Origin: JAYOEY01 sp038116945
GTDB taxonomy: Bacteria > Pseudomonadota > Alphaproteobacteria > MPNO01 > UBA2964
DNA: 64,000 bases
Reading direction: 5' to 3'
NCBI GenBank assembly: GCA_038116945.1
Contig: JAYOEY010000002.1
Coordinates: 248,001-312,000 of the forward strand
Of this stretch, positions 1-9,122 are shown piece after piece (the stretch's first letter is position 1; each line of letters opens with the position of its first letter). Made by a program: the position numbers and the translations under genes. The notes beneath the pieces were generated by a model. The model did no database searches and was not told the DNA's origin. It saw only the letters and a program-made list of their open reading frames with translations.

Positions 1-248
1 AGGACAGGGAAGGGCCCGAAACCCGCGTTGGCCCAGTCTTCTCCGGTCAGCACCAGAAGCACGCCGGGCGCTGCTTTCGCCGCGGTCGTATCGATCGACC
101 GGATTTTCGCGTTGGCATGCGGCGAGCGCAGAATGTAGCCGATGGCCTGGCGGGCAAGGGTGAAATCGTCGCCGTACTTGCCGCCGCCACGCAAAAGCCT
201 CGGGTCTTCCGTCCTGGGGACCGGCTGTCCGATTCCAAATTCGCCCAT
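1..248 (-). CDS. Xanthine dehydrogenase family molybdopterin-binding subunit, N-terminal fragment
   Basis: Only the first 82 codons are in the window; the gene runs off the left edge. The ATG is at 248-246. The translation begins MGEFGIGQPVPRTEDPRLL and continues with LRSPHANAKIRSIDT and a GVLLVLTGEDW segment, which is the N-terminal Ald_Xan_dh a/b hammerhead of the large subunit of aerobic CO dehydrogenase/xanthine oxidase-type enzymes. It aligns closely with the complete paralogue at 3266-5599. Family members carry Mo-molybdopterin cytosine dinucleotide and hydroxylate small or aromatic substrates. The substrate cannot be read from this fragment. Confidence 0.85.
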   Translation of the reverse strand, partial: MGEFGIGQPVPRTEDPRLLRGGGKYGDDFTLARQAIGYILRSPHANAKIRSIDTTAAKAAPGVLLVLTGEDWANAGFGPFPV

Positions 249-340
249 GATGTGTCTCCGAGAAATTGAATTCCGTTGCGCTGTCGCGCACCGCCTTCCG
301 ATACAGGATTGCCCTCCCAGCGGCAAGCGGATGCGCAAAA

Positions 341-367
341 TGAAAAGGGCGGCCCGAGGGCCGCCCT
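341..367 (-). terminator. Intrinsic terminator of the cytochrome c556 gene
   Basis: A perfect 10-bp GC-rich inverted repeat with a 2-nt loop lies at 346-367. Read on the minus strand it is followed by TTTTCATTTTG. It sits 27 bp beyond the stop of the cytochrome gene at 394, so it most likely ends that transcript before the next molybdenum hydroxylase gene. Confidence 0.7.
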
Positions 368-393
368 GATCCGTTCGGAAATCCGAAGCCTCT

Positions 394-867
394 TTACATT
401 TTCTTCGGCTTGGGGCCGCGGAACGGCTTGTGGCAGCCGCCGCAGGTCTTGCGGACGTCTCCCGCCGTTTCCATGGCGGTGCTCTTGGTGCCCATCTTGG
501 TCACGCTGGCGACCTTCTTGGCCGCCGCCATCATGGCGTTATTGGCGGCCTCGAACTTGGCCCAGTTATCCCAGATGTCCGGCTTGGCGCGGTGGGTCTT
601 GCCGTACCCTGCGGCGCTGCCCTTCGGGAACATGCCCGGCAGCTTGGCGGAGATCGAGGCGATCTCGTTCGCGGCGGCGATCGCCGCCTTCTGGTCGGCC
701 TTGCCCTTGCTGTAGTTGACCAGGACCTTGTTGGCCTTGGAAATGGCCTTCATGGCCGCTACGCGGTCCTTGACCGCGTCTGCATTGGCCGGCGCGGTCG
801 CCATTCCGGCGCCAATGACGGCGACCGCAAGCCCGGCCGCGACAAAATGTTTCCACAATTTCTTCAT
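394..867 (-). CDS. Cytochrome c' family protein (c556-like)
   Basis: A 157-residue periplasmic haem protein. Residues 1-29 form a signal peptide ending in a PANA-type cleavage site. The haem motif CGGCH lies near the C terminus (C142, C145, H146), as in the cytochrome c' four-helix bundle, and Met39 in the first helix (RVAAMK) is where six-coordinate c556 forms carry their axial ligand. It is transcribed alone from the minus strand with its own terminator, downstream of the sigma/anti-sigma pair. Family members carry electrons or bind NO or CO. Its place between two molybdenum hydroxylases suggests an electron-transfer role, but that is inference. Confidence 0.88.
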   Translation of the reverse strand: MKKLWKHFVAAGLAVAVIGAGMATAPANADAVKDRVAAMKAISKANKVLVNYSKGKADQKAAIAAANEIASISAKLPGMFPKGSAAGYGKTHRAKPDIWDNWAKFEAANNAMMAAAKKVASVTKMGTKSTAMETAGDVRKTCGGCHKPFRGPKPKKM

Positions 868-971
868 TTCAATTTTCCCTTCCGCTCTGGTTTAAAGCGA
901 GACGGTTGGGAAGCCATCCCGGCCCACTAACAATCCTGATCCGGGGATATTCCACGACTTCCCCGGAAAGA

Positions 972-1757
972 TCATTTCTTTTGTAAGTGTGTGTAGACCA
1001 TTTCGCCCATCGGGACGAGCTTTTCCCGGTCGATCTGACCGACAAGCGCGTAGGCGTATGTACGGTCGATCCAGTAGAACGCCGATATGCCGCGTTCGGA
1101 GACGATCCGGAAAGCCGTGCCCTCGGCGTCGCGGGCGCTCCGCACATAGAGCGTCAGCCGCTTCTTGTCCTTGTCCTGATACATGAACTGGGCCGCCGGG
1201 CCGCCATTGTCGGCGACCAGCCGTCCGCCGACGAGGCTGTACCCTGCCTCGTTCAGGGAGGGCGGGTTGAGCGGACGGCCGAGCCGTCGCGACAGCCACC
1301 GCACCAGATGCTTTTCGTCCTGTTCCTTGCCCCAGGCGACTTCCACGGCGTGCCCCCGTTCGCGGGTGAAGACGACGTGTGCGCCAACCGCGTTGCGGAC
1401 GAAATCGTTTTCGCCGCCCGCCGATTTCCTGACATCGTTGGCGACCCAGCCACCGGCCGCACCCGCCACCAGAAGCACGATCGCCGCGGCAGCCTTCATC
1501 CAGCCGCTCGCCCCGGATGCGGCGCGGCGCGGCGCACGATCGATCAGCGCCCGCATGCGTTCGGGGACGGGCGCGTCGAGCATGTCGCGATGCAGCGCAG
1601 CCAGACTGTCCCGGTCGCGCCGCCACCCCTCAAGACGCGTAACGTCTTCCGGATGCGTGCCGAGCCAGGCCTCGACATCCGCGCGAGCCGCATCGTCCAA
1701 CTCGCCATCGAGATAGGCATGCAGCTCCGTTTCCGTCAGTCTTTCCATTTCACTCAT
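972..1757 (-). CDS. Membrane-anchored anti-sigma factor
   Basis: A 261-residue protein. The N-terminal helical domain (about 1-75, with ELHAYLDGELDDAA) is the sigma-binding fold of ECF anti-sigma factors. One transmembrane segment lies at about 86-107 and a periplasmic sensor domain follows. The zinc-ligand H-x3-C-x2-C motif of ZAS-type anti-sigmas is absent, so it should not sense redox directly through zinc. Its ATG overlaps the TGA of the sigma gene (ATGA), the usual translational coupling of such pairs. The signal it responds to is unknown. Confidence 0.85.
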   Translation of the reverse strand: MSEMERLTETELHAYLDGELDDAARADVEAWLGTHPEDVTRLEGWRRDRDSLAALHRDMLDAPVPERMRALIDRAPRRAASGASGWMKAAAAIVLLVAGAAGGWVANDVRKSAGGENDFVRNAVGAHVVFTRERGHAVEVAWGKEQDEKHLVRWLSRRLGRPLNPPSLNEAGYSLVGGRLVADNGGPAAQFMYQDKDKKRLTLYVRSARDAEGTAFRIVSERGISAFYWIDRTYAYALVGQIDREKLVPMGEMVYTHLQKK

Positions 1758-2206
1758 CGGTCGGCTCCGTCTGAAGCCGGATCTTCTCCGTCCATATAAG
1801 CCCTGAGCCGCTGCCGGCCCCGCGCGAGACGGGACATGACGGTCCCCACGGGAACCTCCATAACGGAAGCGGCTTCCGCGTACGTCATTCCCTCGACCCC
1901 AACCAGAAGAACGACCGCCCGCTGTTCTTCTGGCAGCGATGCAAGGCCGCGCTCCATATCCCTCAGCGACAGCCCCGCCGTCTGGGCCGGCTCCACCGCC
2001 GTCTGATAGCTCTCCGCGACATCGTCATCAGCGCCGGTTTTGGGTCCCTTGGCTGCCCGGACGGCCTGATTGACATGCAGGTTGTGCATGATCGTGAACA
2101 GCCATGCCCGCAAATTAGTCCCCGGCTGGTACAGATGCAGCCGGGAAAGGGCGCGTTCCAGCACGTCCTGTACCAGATCGTCGGCCTGAACCGGGTCCCG
2201 CAGCAA
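1754..2206 (-). CDS. ECF-type RNA polymerase sigma factor (start uncertain)
   Basis: Region 2 (ADDLVQDVLERAL, then LRAWLFTIMHNLHVN) and region 4 (LPEEQRAVVLLVGVEGMTYAEAA and PVGTVMSRLARGR) identify a sigma-70 ECF factor. It is paired with the anti-sigma gene through a 4-bp overlap. The first usable start in frame is TTG at 2206, but sigma-like coding sequence (IRDDIVENVPRLRRYATLL) continues upstream in frame to about 2260 and meets a stop at 2278-2276 with no ATG, GTG, TTG or CTG before the TTG. Starting at 2206 would remove part of region 2.1. Either a rare start (ATC at 2260 or 2248) is used or the sequence contains an error. Confidence 0.85.
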   Translation of the reverse strand: MLRDPVQADDLVQDVLERALSRLHLYQPGTNLRAWLFTIMHNLHVNQAVRAAKGPKTGADDDVAESYQTAVEPAQTAGLSLRDMERGLASLPEEQRAVVLLVGVEGMTYAEAASVMEVPVGTVMSRLARGRQRLRAYMDGEDPASDGADR

Positions 2207-2371
2207 TAGCGTGGCGTACCGGCGGAGGCGCGGAACGTTTTCGACGATGTCGTCTCGGATTGTCGCGGGCGATCGTTAAAAATCGATTTGAACCGGTTAT
2301 CTGTCAGGCATTTTTACACGCCACGCGGCTTCTCAAGGAGCATAAATAACACAAACCGCCGGGAAATGCGT

Positions 2372-3244
2372 TTATTCCAGAACGGAGTTTTCGTCCCGCA
2401 GTTCGAAACCGACCGGTCGCATGTTGCGGCGAGCGGCTTCGGTCGGGTCGAGCGTTGCGTCCCACTTGTCGCCCTCGAACCGGTAACCGCTGAATCCGTC
2501 GGATGCGTCGGATGCCAGCCACAGAATCGGCGGCGCCATGACTTCGGGCGGGTTGGGCTCCCGGCCCGAGCGGTGCGTTCCCTGGTTGCGCCATGCCTCC
2601 GGCATGATCTCGGTCAGCGCCGCGCGGCCGGGTATCAGCACGTTGGCGGTCACGCCGGTATCGGCCAGATCCTCCGACCAGACCTGGGTGGCCGCTTCCA
2701 GTCCCGCCTTCGACGGGCCGTAGGGGAAGAATCCCCTGCGCTGCATGGTTCCGATGCTGGTGGTGACGTTGACGACCCGGCCCCAGCCCTGCTTCACCAT
2801 ATGCGGCACGGCATGGGCCGCCATCTGGAACGGGCCCATGACGTTGGTATCGAAGGTCATCTGCACCTGGGCAATATCGGTCTCCCAGAATTTCACCGGA
2901 TCGGTCATGAAATTCTCGGAAAACGGACGCATGCCGAGGGCTGCGTTGTTCACTAGAACGTCGACCCGTCCGAACCGGTCGAGCGCGGTTTCCACGATGT
3001 CGGCACAGGCTGCGGGATCGCGCAGGTCGGCGACCATCGGATGCACCTCGCCGCCGGTATTGCGGGCGGCTGCGCGGCCGGCTTCCTCAATCTCGGGCAT
3101 GTCGTCGGCGATATGGCCCGGCGCCACGACCTTGGCGCCCGCATTGACCAGCGCCAGCGTCATGGCCCGACCCAGCCCGCGCGGTCCGCCCGTCACGATG
3201 CAGACCTTTCCTTCGATTGACTTGTCCGGTGTCAGTTCCGTCAT
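2372..3244 (-). CDS. SDR family NAD(P)-dependent oxidoreductase
   Basis: A 290-residue classical short-chain dehydrogenase. The Rossmann nucleotide motif TGGPRGLG begins at residue 18, NNA follows at about 99, and the catalytic set is Ser163, Tyr175 and Lys179 (YGPSK). The C terminus extends past the usual 250 residues. The gene starts 21 bp after the molybdenum hydroxylase gene on the same strand, so the two probably share a transcript, and they may act in sequence on one substrate (hydroxylation, then alcohol/ketone interconversion). That pathway is inferred from position; the substrate is unknown. Confidence 0.88.
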   Translation of the reverse strand: MTELTPDKSIEGKVCIVTGGPRGLGRAMTLALVNAGAKVVAPGHIADDMPEIEEAGRAAARNTGGEVHPMVADLRDPAACADIVETALDRFGRVDVLVNNAALGMRPFSENFMTDPVKFWETDIAQVQMTFDTNVMGPFQMAAHAVPHMVKQGWGRVVNVTTSIGTMQRRGFFPYGPSKAGLEAATQVWSEDLADTGVTANVLIPGRAALTEIMPEAWRNQGTHRSGREPNPPEVMAPPILWLASDASDGFSGYRFEGDKWDATLDPTEAARRNMRPVGFELRDENSVLE

Positions 3245-3265
3245 CCCGGTTCTCCCTTTCAGGCG

Positions 3266-5599
3266 CTATGCTGCGGCCGTTTTTGCCGTCCGGATCGCCT
3301 GCCAGATGCGCTGCGGCGTTGCCGGCATGTCTATATGGTCGATGCCGAGCGGCTTCAGCGCATCCGCCACGGCGTTGATGGTTGCCGGAAGCGCCCCGGT
3401 CGGACCGGATTCGCCGCCGCCCTTGGCGCCGATCAGGTTGGATGCCGTGATCGTCGGGGCGCTGATGATGTCCATGTAACAGAGATCGTCGGCGCGCGGC
3501 ATGCAGTAATCCAACAGAGACCCGGAAAGAAGCTGTCCGTCGGAATCGTAGGCGATGTTTTCCATCAGCGCCTGTCCGATCCCCTGAACGATGCCGCCAT
3601 GCATCTGAGCCTTGAGCAGCAGCGGGTTGATTACCGTGCCGACATCGTCGACGCAGACGAAATTGACGATATCGGTGGTGCCGGTGTCGGGGTCGATCTC
3701 CAGTTCGCACACCTGAACGCCGGTCGGCCAGTTCCAGTATTGCGGCGCGAAGGTGCCGATTTCGTTCAGTCCGGGCTCGACATCGGGCGGCAGGCTGGAG
3801 GGGCGGAACGCGGCCGCCGCAACCTCCATGAACGGAATCGTGCGGTCGGTTCCGCCGACCGAGAAAGTTCCGTCTGCGAACTCGATATCGGCCTCGGCGG
3901 CCTCCAGCAGATGGGCGGCGATGCGCTTCGTCTTGGCGATCGTCTTGTCGCAGGCGAGCTGCACCGCGGAACCGCCGATCGACATGGAGCGCGAATTGAA
4001 CGTGCCCCGACCGTAGGTAACGATATCGGTATCGCCCTGGATATAGCGGATGATCGAAGGATCGATACCCAGCCGGTCGCAGACGATCTGCTTGAAGACG
4101 GTTTCGTGACCCTGCCCGTGGCTGATGGTGCCCATGATCAGCAGGACCGTTCCCGACGGGTCGAACCGGATGCTGCAGCTTTCGGGGTAGGGGGACGAGG
4201 TTTTTTTGACCGTGTTGGAAAAGCCCAGCCCGCGCAGCCTGCCGCGAGCCGCCGCTTCGGCGCGCCGGGTTTCGAACCCGGCGTAGTCGGCCGCCTCAAG
4301 CGCCTTCTCCATGTTGCCGGGAAAGTCGCCGCAATCGTATGTGAAGCCAAGCGCGTTGGTCCACGGCATCTGGTCGGGCGTTACGCTGTTCTTCTGACGG
4401 ATTTCCACCGGGTCCATGCCCAGCCTGCGCGCCGCGATGTCGATCAGCCGCTCGCCGACATAGGCCGCTTCGGGTGCGCCCGAACCGCGATAGGGGTTGG
4501 TGGAGACCGTGTTCGTGAAAACCCCGGTGATCGCCACATGCACCGCGGGTGTCCGGTAGACGCCGGCGATGGTGCCGAGATTGTTGGTCGGCGGCCGCGG
4601 GCCGCGAATGCCCAGATAGGCGCCCATGCTGGCCAGCGTCTTCACGCGAAGCGCCAGGAAATTTCCGTCGTTGTCGAGCGCCAGTTCCACTTCGCTGACA
4701 TTGTCGCGTCCGTGCGTGTCGGACATGAATCCTTCCGAGCGGTCGCAACGCCACTTGACCGGGCGGCCCACGATCCGCGACGCCCACAGCACGAGAAGCA
4801 GCTCGTTATAAGTGCCGCCCCGCATGCCAAAGCTGCCGCCGACATCGCCGGGGATGACGCGGACGCCGGTCTCCGGAATGTCGAACACCTGCCGCGCGAT
4901 CTGGAAACGGAGCGGATGCGGATTCTGCAGCCCGGTATAGATGGTGTAGCGGTCCTTGCGCGCATCGTAATCGCCGATACAGCCGCGCGGCTCCAGGGCG
5001 ACGGCGGTGACCCGGTTGTTGACGACTTTCTGGCTGACGACATGGTCGGCTTTCGCAAAGGCTGCCTCGACCGCCGCCGCATCGCCTTTTTCCTCAAAGA
5101 AGCAGACATTGTCGGGGCATTCAGCCCAGACTGCGGGCGCGCCGGGCGCAACCGCATCCTCGATGCCCGCGACGGACGGCAGCGGCGCGTACTCGACCTC
5201 GACCAGCTCGGCGGCGTCGCGCGCCTGCGACTGGGTTTCGGCGACAACGAACGCGACATGGTCGCCCACCAGCCGGACCCGGTCGCGTACCAGCGCCGGC
5301 CATGACGGATGAAACATCGGCGTGCCGTCGGGTTTTTTCTTGGTGGCATCCTCGCAGGGCAGGCCGCCGTAATTCTCTGCCGCCCAGTCCTCGCCCGTCA
5401 GGACGGCCAGCACTCCCGGCGACTGTTTCGCTGCCCTTGTATCGATCGACCGGATATCCGCCATCGCATAGGGCGAACGCAGGACGTATCCCCAGACCTG
5501 ATCCCGCAGATTCACATCGTCGAGAAATTCTCCGCCGCCGGTAAGAAGCCTTGGGTCTTCTTCCCGGGTGACCGGCTGTCCGATGGCAAACTCGCCCAT
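3266..5599 (-). CDS. Xanthine dehydrogenase family protein, molybdopterin-binding subunit
   Basis: A full-length 777-residue large subunit. It has the N-terminal a/b hammerhead (1-120), then MoCo-binding domain 1 with GGSFGMRGG, then domain 2 ending in GGGESGPTGA, where Glu730 is the expected catalytic base of molybdenum hydroxylases. The active-site loop reads PYRGSGAPEA, like the form II CoxL-type loop AYRGAGR, and not the AYRCSFR of true CO dehydrogenase, so CO oxidation is unlikely. No FAD or [2Fe-2S] subunit lies next to it here. It is a close paralogue of the gene cut by the left edge and leads into the SDR gene. Confidence 0.9.
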   Translation of the reverse strand: MGEFAIGQPVTREEDPRLLTGGGEFLDDVNLRDQVWGYVLRSPYAMADIRSIDTRAAKQSPGVLAVLTGEDWAAENYGGLPCEDATKKKPDGTPMFHPSWPALVRDRVRLVGDHVAFVVAETQSQARDAAELVEVEYAPLPSVAGIEDAVAPGAPAVWAECPDNVCFFEEKGDAAAVEAAFAKADHVVSQKVVNNRVTAVALEPRGCIGDYDARKDRYTIYTGLQNPHPLRFQIARQVFDIPETGVRVIPGDVGGSFGMRGGTYNELLLVLWASRIVGRPVKWRCDRSEGFMSDTHGRDNVSEVELALDNDGNFLALRVKTLASMGAYLGIRGPRPPTNNLGTIAGVYRTPAVHVAITGVFTNTVSTNPYRGSGAPEAAYVGERLIDIAARRLGMDPVEIRQKNSVTPDQMPWTNALGFTYDCGDFPGNMEKALEAADYAGFETRRAEAAARGRLRGLGFSNTVKKTSSPYPESCSIRFDPSGTVLLIMGTISHGQGHETVFKQIVCDRLGIDPSIIRYIQGDTDIVTYGRGTFNSRSMSIGGSAVQLACDKTIAKTKRIAAHLLEAAEADIEFADGTFSVGGTDRTIPFMEVAAAAFRPSSLPPDVEPGLNEIGTFAPQYWNWPTGVQVCELEIDPDTGTTDIVNFVCVDDVGTVINPLLLKAQMHGGIVQGIGQALMENIAYDSDGQLLSGSLLDYCMPRADDLCYMDIISAPTITASNLIGAKGGGESGPTGALPATINAVADALKPLGIDHIDMPATPQRIWQAIRTAKTAAA

Positions 5600-5813
5600 T
5601 TTTTCCGTTGTCCTCTGTTTCCGACGGTGTCGTCCCGATCACGGGGCTGTCCGATGATAGGGCATGCCCGAATTTTCAACAACGCAGGGCGGCTCATGGA
5701 GACAGGTGCAATTCGTTCGGTTCGGAGTTGCGGCGCAGGTTCATGCCATGCAAATTGGTGGGCCAAGCGGCGCTGCGTGTTGGCGCGCGGGAACGAAGAG
5801 CTGTCTGCAAACA

Positions 5814-8135
5814 ATGAAGTTTCTGCCTGTTTTCGCGGTTTTTCTGGCGATGGCGGTGTCCGGACCGGCGGCGCTGTCCGCTCCTGCCGGCAAGGCGCCC
5901 GATACCCGACAGGGAAAGGCCGCTGCGCTCGTTCTCGACGCGAACGGCAAGCCGGCGGTTTCCCTGCCTGACGCGGCGGCGCTCGACCGGTTGATCGAGA
6001 CGCTGGAAAGCGACGAACAACGAAAGAAGTTCGTCGACAATTTGAAAACGCTCAACCGATTCCGGAAGAAGGCGGAACCGACGGCCGGAACGCCGCAGGC
6101 GCTGGGAACGCAGCTGCTTGGATTCCTTACGCTCCGGGTAGAACGCTTCGCGGAGGAATTCGTCCGGGGCGCGCGGACGATTCTCGATCTCCCGAACGTC
6201 TATCACTGGATGGGACAGCAGGCGGGAGATCCCGCGCTGCGCGCGCGCTGGTTCGAGATTTTCTGGAAACTGTCGGTCGCCCTGATCGCCGGACTGGTCG
6301 CCGAATGGCTGCTGCGATATGCGCTGGCGCGACCGAGGAAGCGTCTGGAAGCCCGGAATTCGGACCGGTTCTGGGTCAAGGCGCCGTCGCTTGCGCTTCG
6401 TACCGTGCTCGACCTTATCCCGATCGCGGGGTTCCTCGGCGGAAGTTACGCGGCCCTGAATTTCGTGGACCCAGGAAAACCGACGCTGGTCGCCGCTGTC
6501 ATCCTGATCAACGCCAACGTGGCGATGCGGATCCTGCTCGCTCTCTCGCGAATGGTGCTGGCGCCGGCGGCCGACGGGCTGCGCCTTGTGCCGCTCCGCA
6601 ACGAGGATTCGAATTACCTGTTCATCTGGATCCGCCGTTTCGGCCAGGTGTCGATTTACGGTTACGGGTTGATATCGGCTTCCGTTGCGCTCGGATTACC
6701 GTCCGGCGGCGGCGAAACGCTGTTCCGGATGCTCGGATTTCTGCTGGTGCTTATGGGCATCGTTCTGGTGCTTCAGAACCGCGCCGGCATCGCCGCTCGC
6801 CTGCGCGGCACTGCGGAGTCCGGAGGCGGGCGGCTGCGCGCCCGTCTTGCCGACATATGGCATGTTATCGCGATCCTTTACGTCGTCGCCCTCTACCTTG
6901 TCTGGGTGCTGGCGGTTCAGGACGGCTTCGAATATCTGATCCAGGCGACGCTCCTGACGCTTGCCATCATTGCCGCCGCGAAGCTCGCCCTGGCAGGTTT
7001 CGACCGTATCGCCCGCCGGGTTTTCGACCTTCGACCGGAGCTGCGCCAGCGCTACCCGGGTCTTGAGGACAGGGCCAACCGCTATCTGCCGCTTCTCGAG
7101 AAAACCGCGTCGGTCGTCATCTGGATCATCGCGGGGTTCTCGATCCTCGAAGCCTGGGGTTTCGACTCATTCGCCTGGATTGCGACGCCTTTCGGCCAGC
7201 GCGTGACGGGAAGCCTGGTCACCATCGCCATTCTGGCGGTGCTCACGATCCTGTTCTGGGAAATGACAAGCGCGATGATCGAACGTTACCTGTCGCGCAA
7301 ATCCGGGAACGTTTCCGCCAGGGCCAAGACCCTGCTGCCGCTGCTGCGCACCACGATGCTGGTTGTGCTGGTCACCCTGTTCGTCATGGTCAGCCTGTCG
7401 GAGCTCGGCCTCAATATCGGGCCCCTGCTTGCCGGCGCGGGCGTCATCGGGCTGGCCATCGGGTTCGGTGCGCAGACCCTGGTAAAGGACATCATCACCG
7501 GCCTGTTCATCCTGATCGAGGATCACATCGCGGTCGGCGACGTGGTCAAGGTCGGCACACACGCGGGTGTCATCGAAGCGCTGTCGCTCCGCACCATCAA
7601 GCTTCGCGATCTGGCGGGCACGGTCCACGTCATTCCGTTCAGCGAGGTCAGTACGCTGGAAAACATGACCAAGGATTTCTCGCGTTACGTGTTCGAGGTC
7701 GGCGTCGCCTATCGCGAGGATACCGATCATGTGGTGTCCGTCCTGCGGCAGCTTGGAGAAGAGCTCAAGGCCGATCCCGCCTATGCCGCGGATATTCTGG
7801 AGCCTCTGGAGGTTCTCGGCGTGGACAGTTTTGGCGACAATGCCGTCATCATCAAGGCTCGCATCACGACGAAGCCGGTCAAGCAGTGGGGCATCGGGCG
7901 CGAATTCAACCGCCGCATGAAGAAACGTTTCGACGAGCTCGGGATCGAAATTCCGTTTCCTCACCGCACGATTTATTTCGGCGAAGACCGGTCGGGCAAT
8001 GCGCCACCGGCGCGGATCGTCACGTCGGCGGCGACGACGCCACAGGCGGCAACGGCTCCTCTGTCGAGTGTCGCCGCCACCACCAGTACGCCGGTACCCG
8101 GCAGCGGCGGCGCGGATGCACCCGAAGGGGAATGA
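5814..8135 (+). CDS. MscS family mechanosensitive channel, large form
   Basis: A 773-residue inner-membrane protein. I place the start at the ATG at 5814 because it gives a clean signal peptide (MKFLPVFAVFLAMAVSG); the frame is open upstream but that part looks non-coding. A periplasmic segment to about residue 140 is followed by many transmembrane helices, then the MscS pore helix and beta domain (GAGVIGLAIGFGAQTLVKD, then GDVVKVGTHAGVIE) and the C-terminal domain up to about 720. The last 45 residues are Pro/Ala/Thr-rich. This long build resembles YbiO or YjeP more than E. coli MscS. The role is presumably to release solutes on osmotic downshock. Confidence 0.88.
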   Translation: MKFLPVFAVFLAMAVSGPAALSAPAGKAPDTRQGKAAALVLDANGKPAVSLPDAAALDRLIETLESDEQRKKFVDNLKTLNRFRKKAEPTAGTPQALGTQLLGFLTLRVERFAEEFVRGARTILDLPNVYHWMGQQAGDPALRARWFEIFWKLSVALIAGLVAEWLLRYALARPRKRLEARNSDRFWVKAPSLALRTVLDLIPIAGFLGGSYAALNFVDPGKPTLVAAVILINANVAMRILLALSRMVLAPAADGLRLVPLRNEDSNYLFIWIRRFGQVSIYGYGLISASVALGLPSGGGETLFRMLGFLLVLMGIVLVLQNRAGIAARLRGTAESGGGRLRARLADIWHVIAILYVVALYLVWVLAVQDGFEYLIQATLLTLAIIAAAKLALAGFDRIARRVFDLRPELRQRYPGLEDRANRYLPLLEKTASVVIWIIAGFSILEAWGFDSFAWIATPFGQRVTGSLVTIAILAVLTILFWEMTSAMIERYLSRKSGNVSARAKTLLPLLRTTMLVVLVTLFVMVSLSELGLNIGPLLAGAGVIGLAIGFGAQTLVKDIITGLFILIEDHIAVGDVVKVGTHAGVIEALSLRTIKLRDLAGTVHVIPFSEVSTLENMTKDFSRYVFEVGVAYREDTDHVVSVLRQLGEELKADPAYAADILEPLEVLGVDSFGDNAVIIKARITTKPVKQWGIGREFNRRMKKRFDELGIEIPFPHRTIYFGEDRSGNAPPARIVTSAATTPQAATAPLSSVAATTSTPVPGSGGADAPEGE

Positions 8136-8201
8136 CGTACCGGCCGGTTGGTAATAACATCGGGGCGAGGCCTGCAGGGCTGATCGGATCCGGGGTGAAG
8201 A

Positions 8202-9041
8202 ATGAGCACGGCTGACGTTATCGCCATTGAGAAGACTGCGCCCGCGCTTGGCGCGCGCGTGACCGGAATTGATCTGCGTCGTCCGATCGACGACGCGACT
8301 GCGGATTTTCTGCGCAAGGCGTTCGCCGAACATGCGGTGCTTTGCGTTCCGGAACAGAAGATCACGCCCCGCGATCATGCCGCCTTCGCCAGGCTGTTCG
8401 GACGCGTCGATTCGGATGCGACGCGGCTTCACGACAAACCCGACGAAGCCCGGTCCAAGCGCGGCGTCATGCTGGTCAGCAACATTCGGAAAGACGGCGT
8501 TCCCATCGGCGTTCTGCCCGAGGGAGAAATGCAGTTCCATTCCGACGGCTCGCACCGCGAGACGCCCTATCGCGCGACGACGCTGTTCGCGATCAAGGTT
8601 CCATCGCGCGGCGGAAACACGATGTTCGCCTCCATGTCGGCGGCGTACGAGTCCCTGCCGGCCGAGCTGCAGGGCCGGCTTGACGGGCTCTCCGCCAACC
8701 ATGTGTTCAATTACAACAAGACGACCCGGGCAGAGATGCGCGACGACGCACCCGTCGTGGTCCATCCGCTGGTGCGGACGCACCCCGATTCCGGCCGCAA
8801 GGCGCTGTATCTCAGCCGCCTTATGACGCGCGACATTATCGGGATGGACCCGAAGGAGAGCGACGAATTGCTCGCCTTCCTGTTCGATCACTGCGAACGG
8901 CCCGAGATCGTCTATTCCCATAAATGGACGCCGGGCGATCTGGTGATCTGGGACAACCGCTGCGTCAATCATGCGCGTACCGACTTTCCTCCGGAAGAGC
9001 CCCGGCTGCTGCGCCGCTACACGGTTTCCGAGCCTGAATGA
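8202..9041 (+). CDS. TauD/TfdA family Fe(II)/2-oxoglutarate dioxygenase
   Basis: A 279-residue enzyme of the TauD/TfdA fold. The iron triad is visible as H113-x-D115 (QFHSDGSH) and the distal His257 (NHARTD), followed by the arginines (RLLRRY) that bind 2-oxoglutarate. These enzymes oxidise sulfonates, aryloxyalkanoates or related carboxylates; there is no transporter or partner enzyme here to show which. The ATG at 8202 has a GGGGTGAAG ribosome site. The gene follows the MscS gene by 66 bp and precedes argD by about 80 bp. Confidence 0.88.
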   Translation: MSTADVIAIEKTAPALGARVTGIDLRRPIDDATADFLRKAFAEHAVLCVPEQKITPRDHAAFARLFGRVDSDATRLHDKPDEARSKRGVMLVSNIRKDGVPIGVLPEGEMQFHSDGSHRETPYRATTLFAIKVPSRGGNTMFASMSAAYESLPAELQGRLDGLSANHVFNYNKTTRAEMRDDAPVVVHPLVRTHPDSGRKALYLSRLMTRDIIGMDPKESDELLAFLFDHCERPEIVYSHKWTPGDLVIWDNRCVNHARTDFPPEEPRLLRRYTVSEPE

Positions 9042-9122
9042 AGGGCGGAAACGGTTACAATCGTTGACAATCCGCGGGTCCGGGCCTAAGTCTCCGGCCT
9101 TTCAACGCACCGGAGTCGACCC

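Noticed and set aside
3335..5305. 656-codon plus-strand ORF opposite the molybdenum hydroxylase gene
   Set aside because: It is antisense to a protein with clear catalytic motifs; its translation is Arg/Asp-rich with no domain, a common shadow in GC-rich DNA.
3266..5599. True aerobic CO dehydrogenase large subunit
   Set aside because: The active-site loop is PYRGSGAPEA, not AYRCSFR, and no CoxM or CoxS gene is adjacent.
7167..8972. 601-codon minus-strand ORF opposite MscS and TauD
   Set aside because: Spans two well-supported genes of the other strand and has no recognisable domain.
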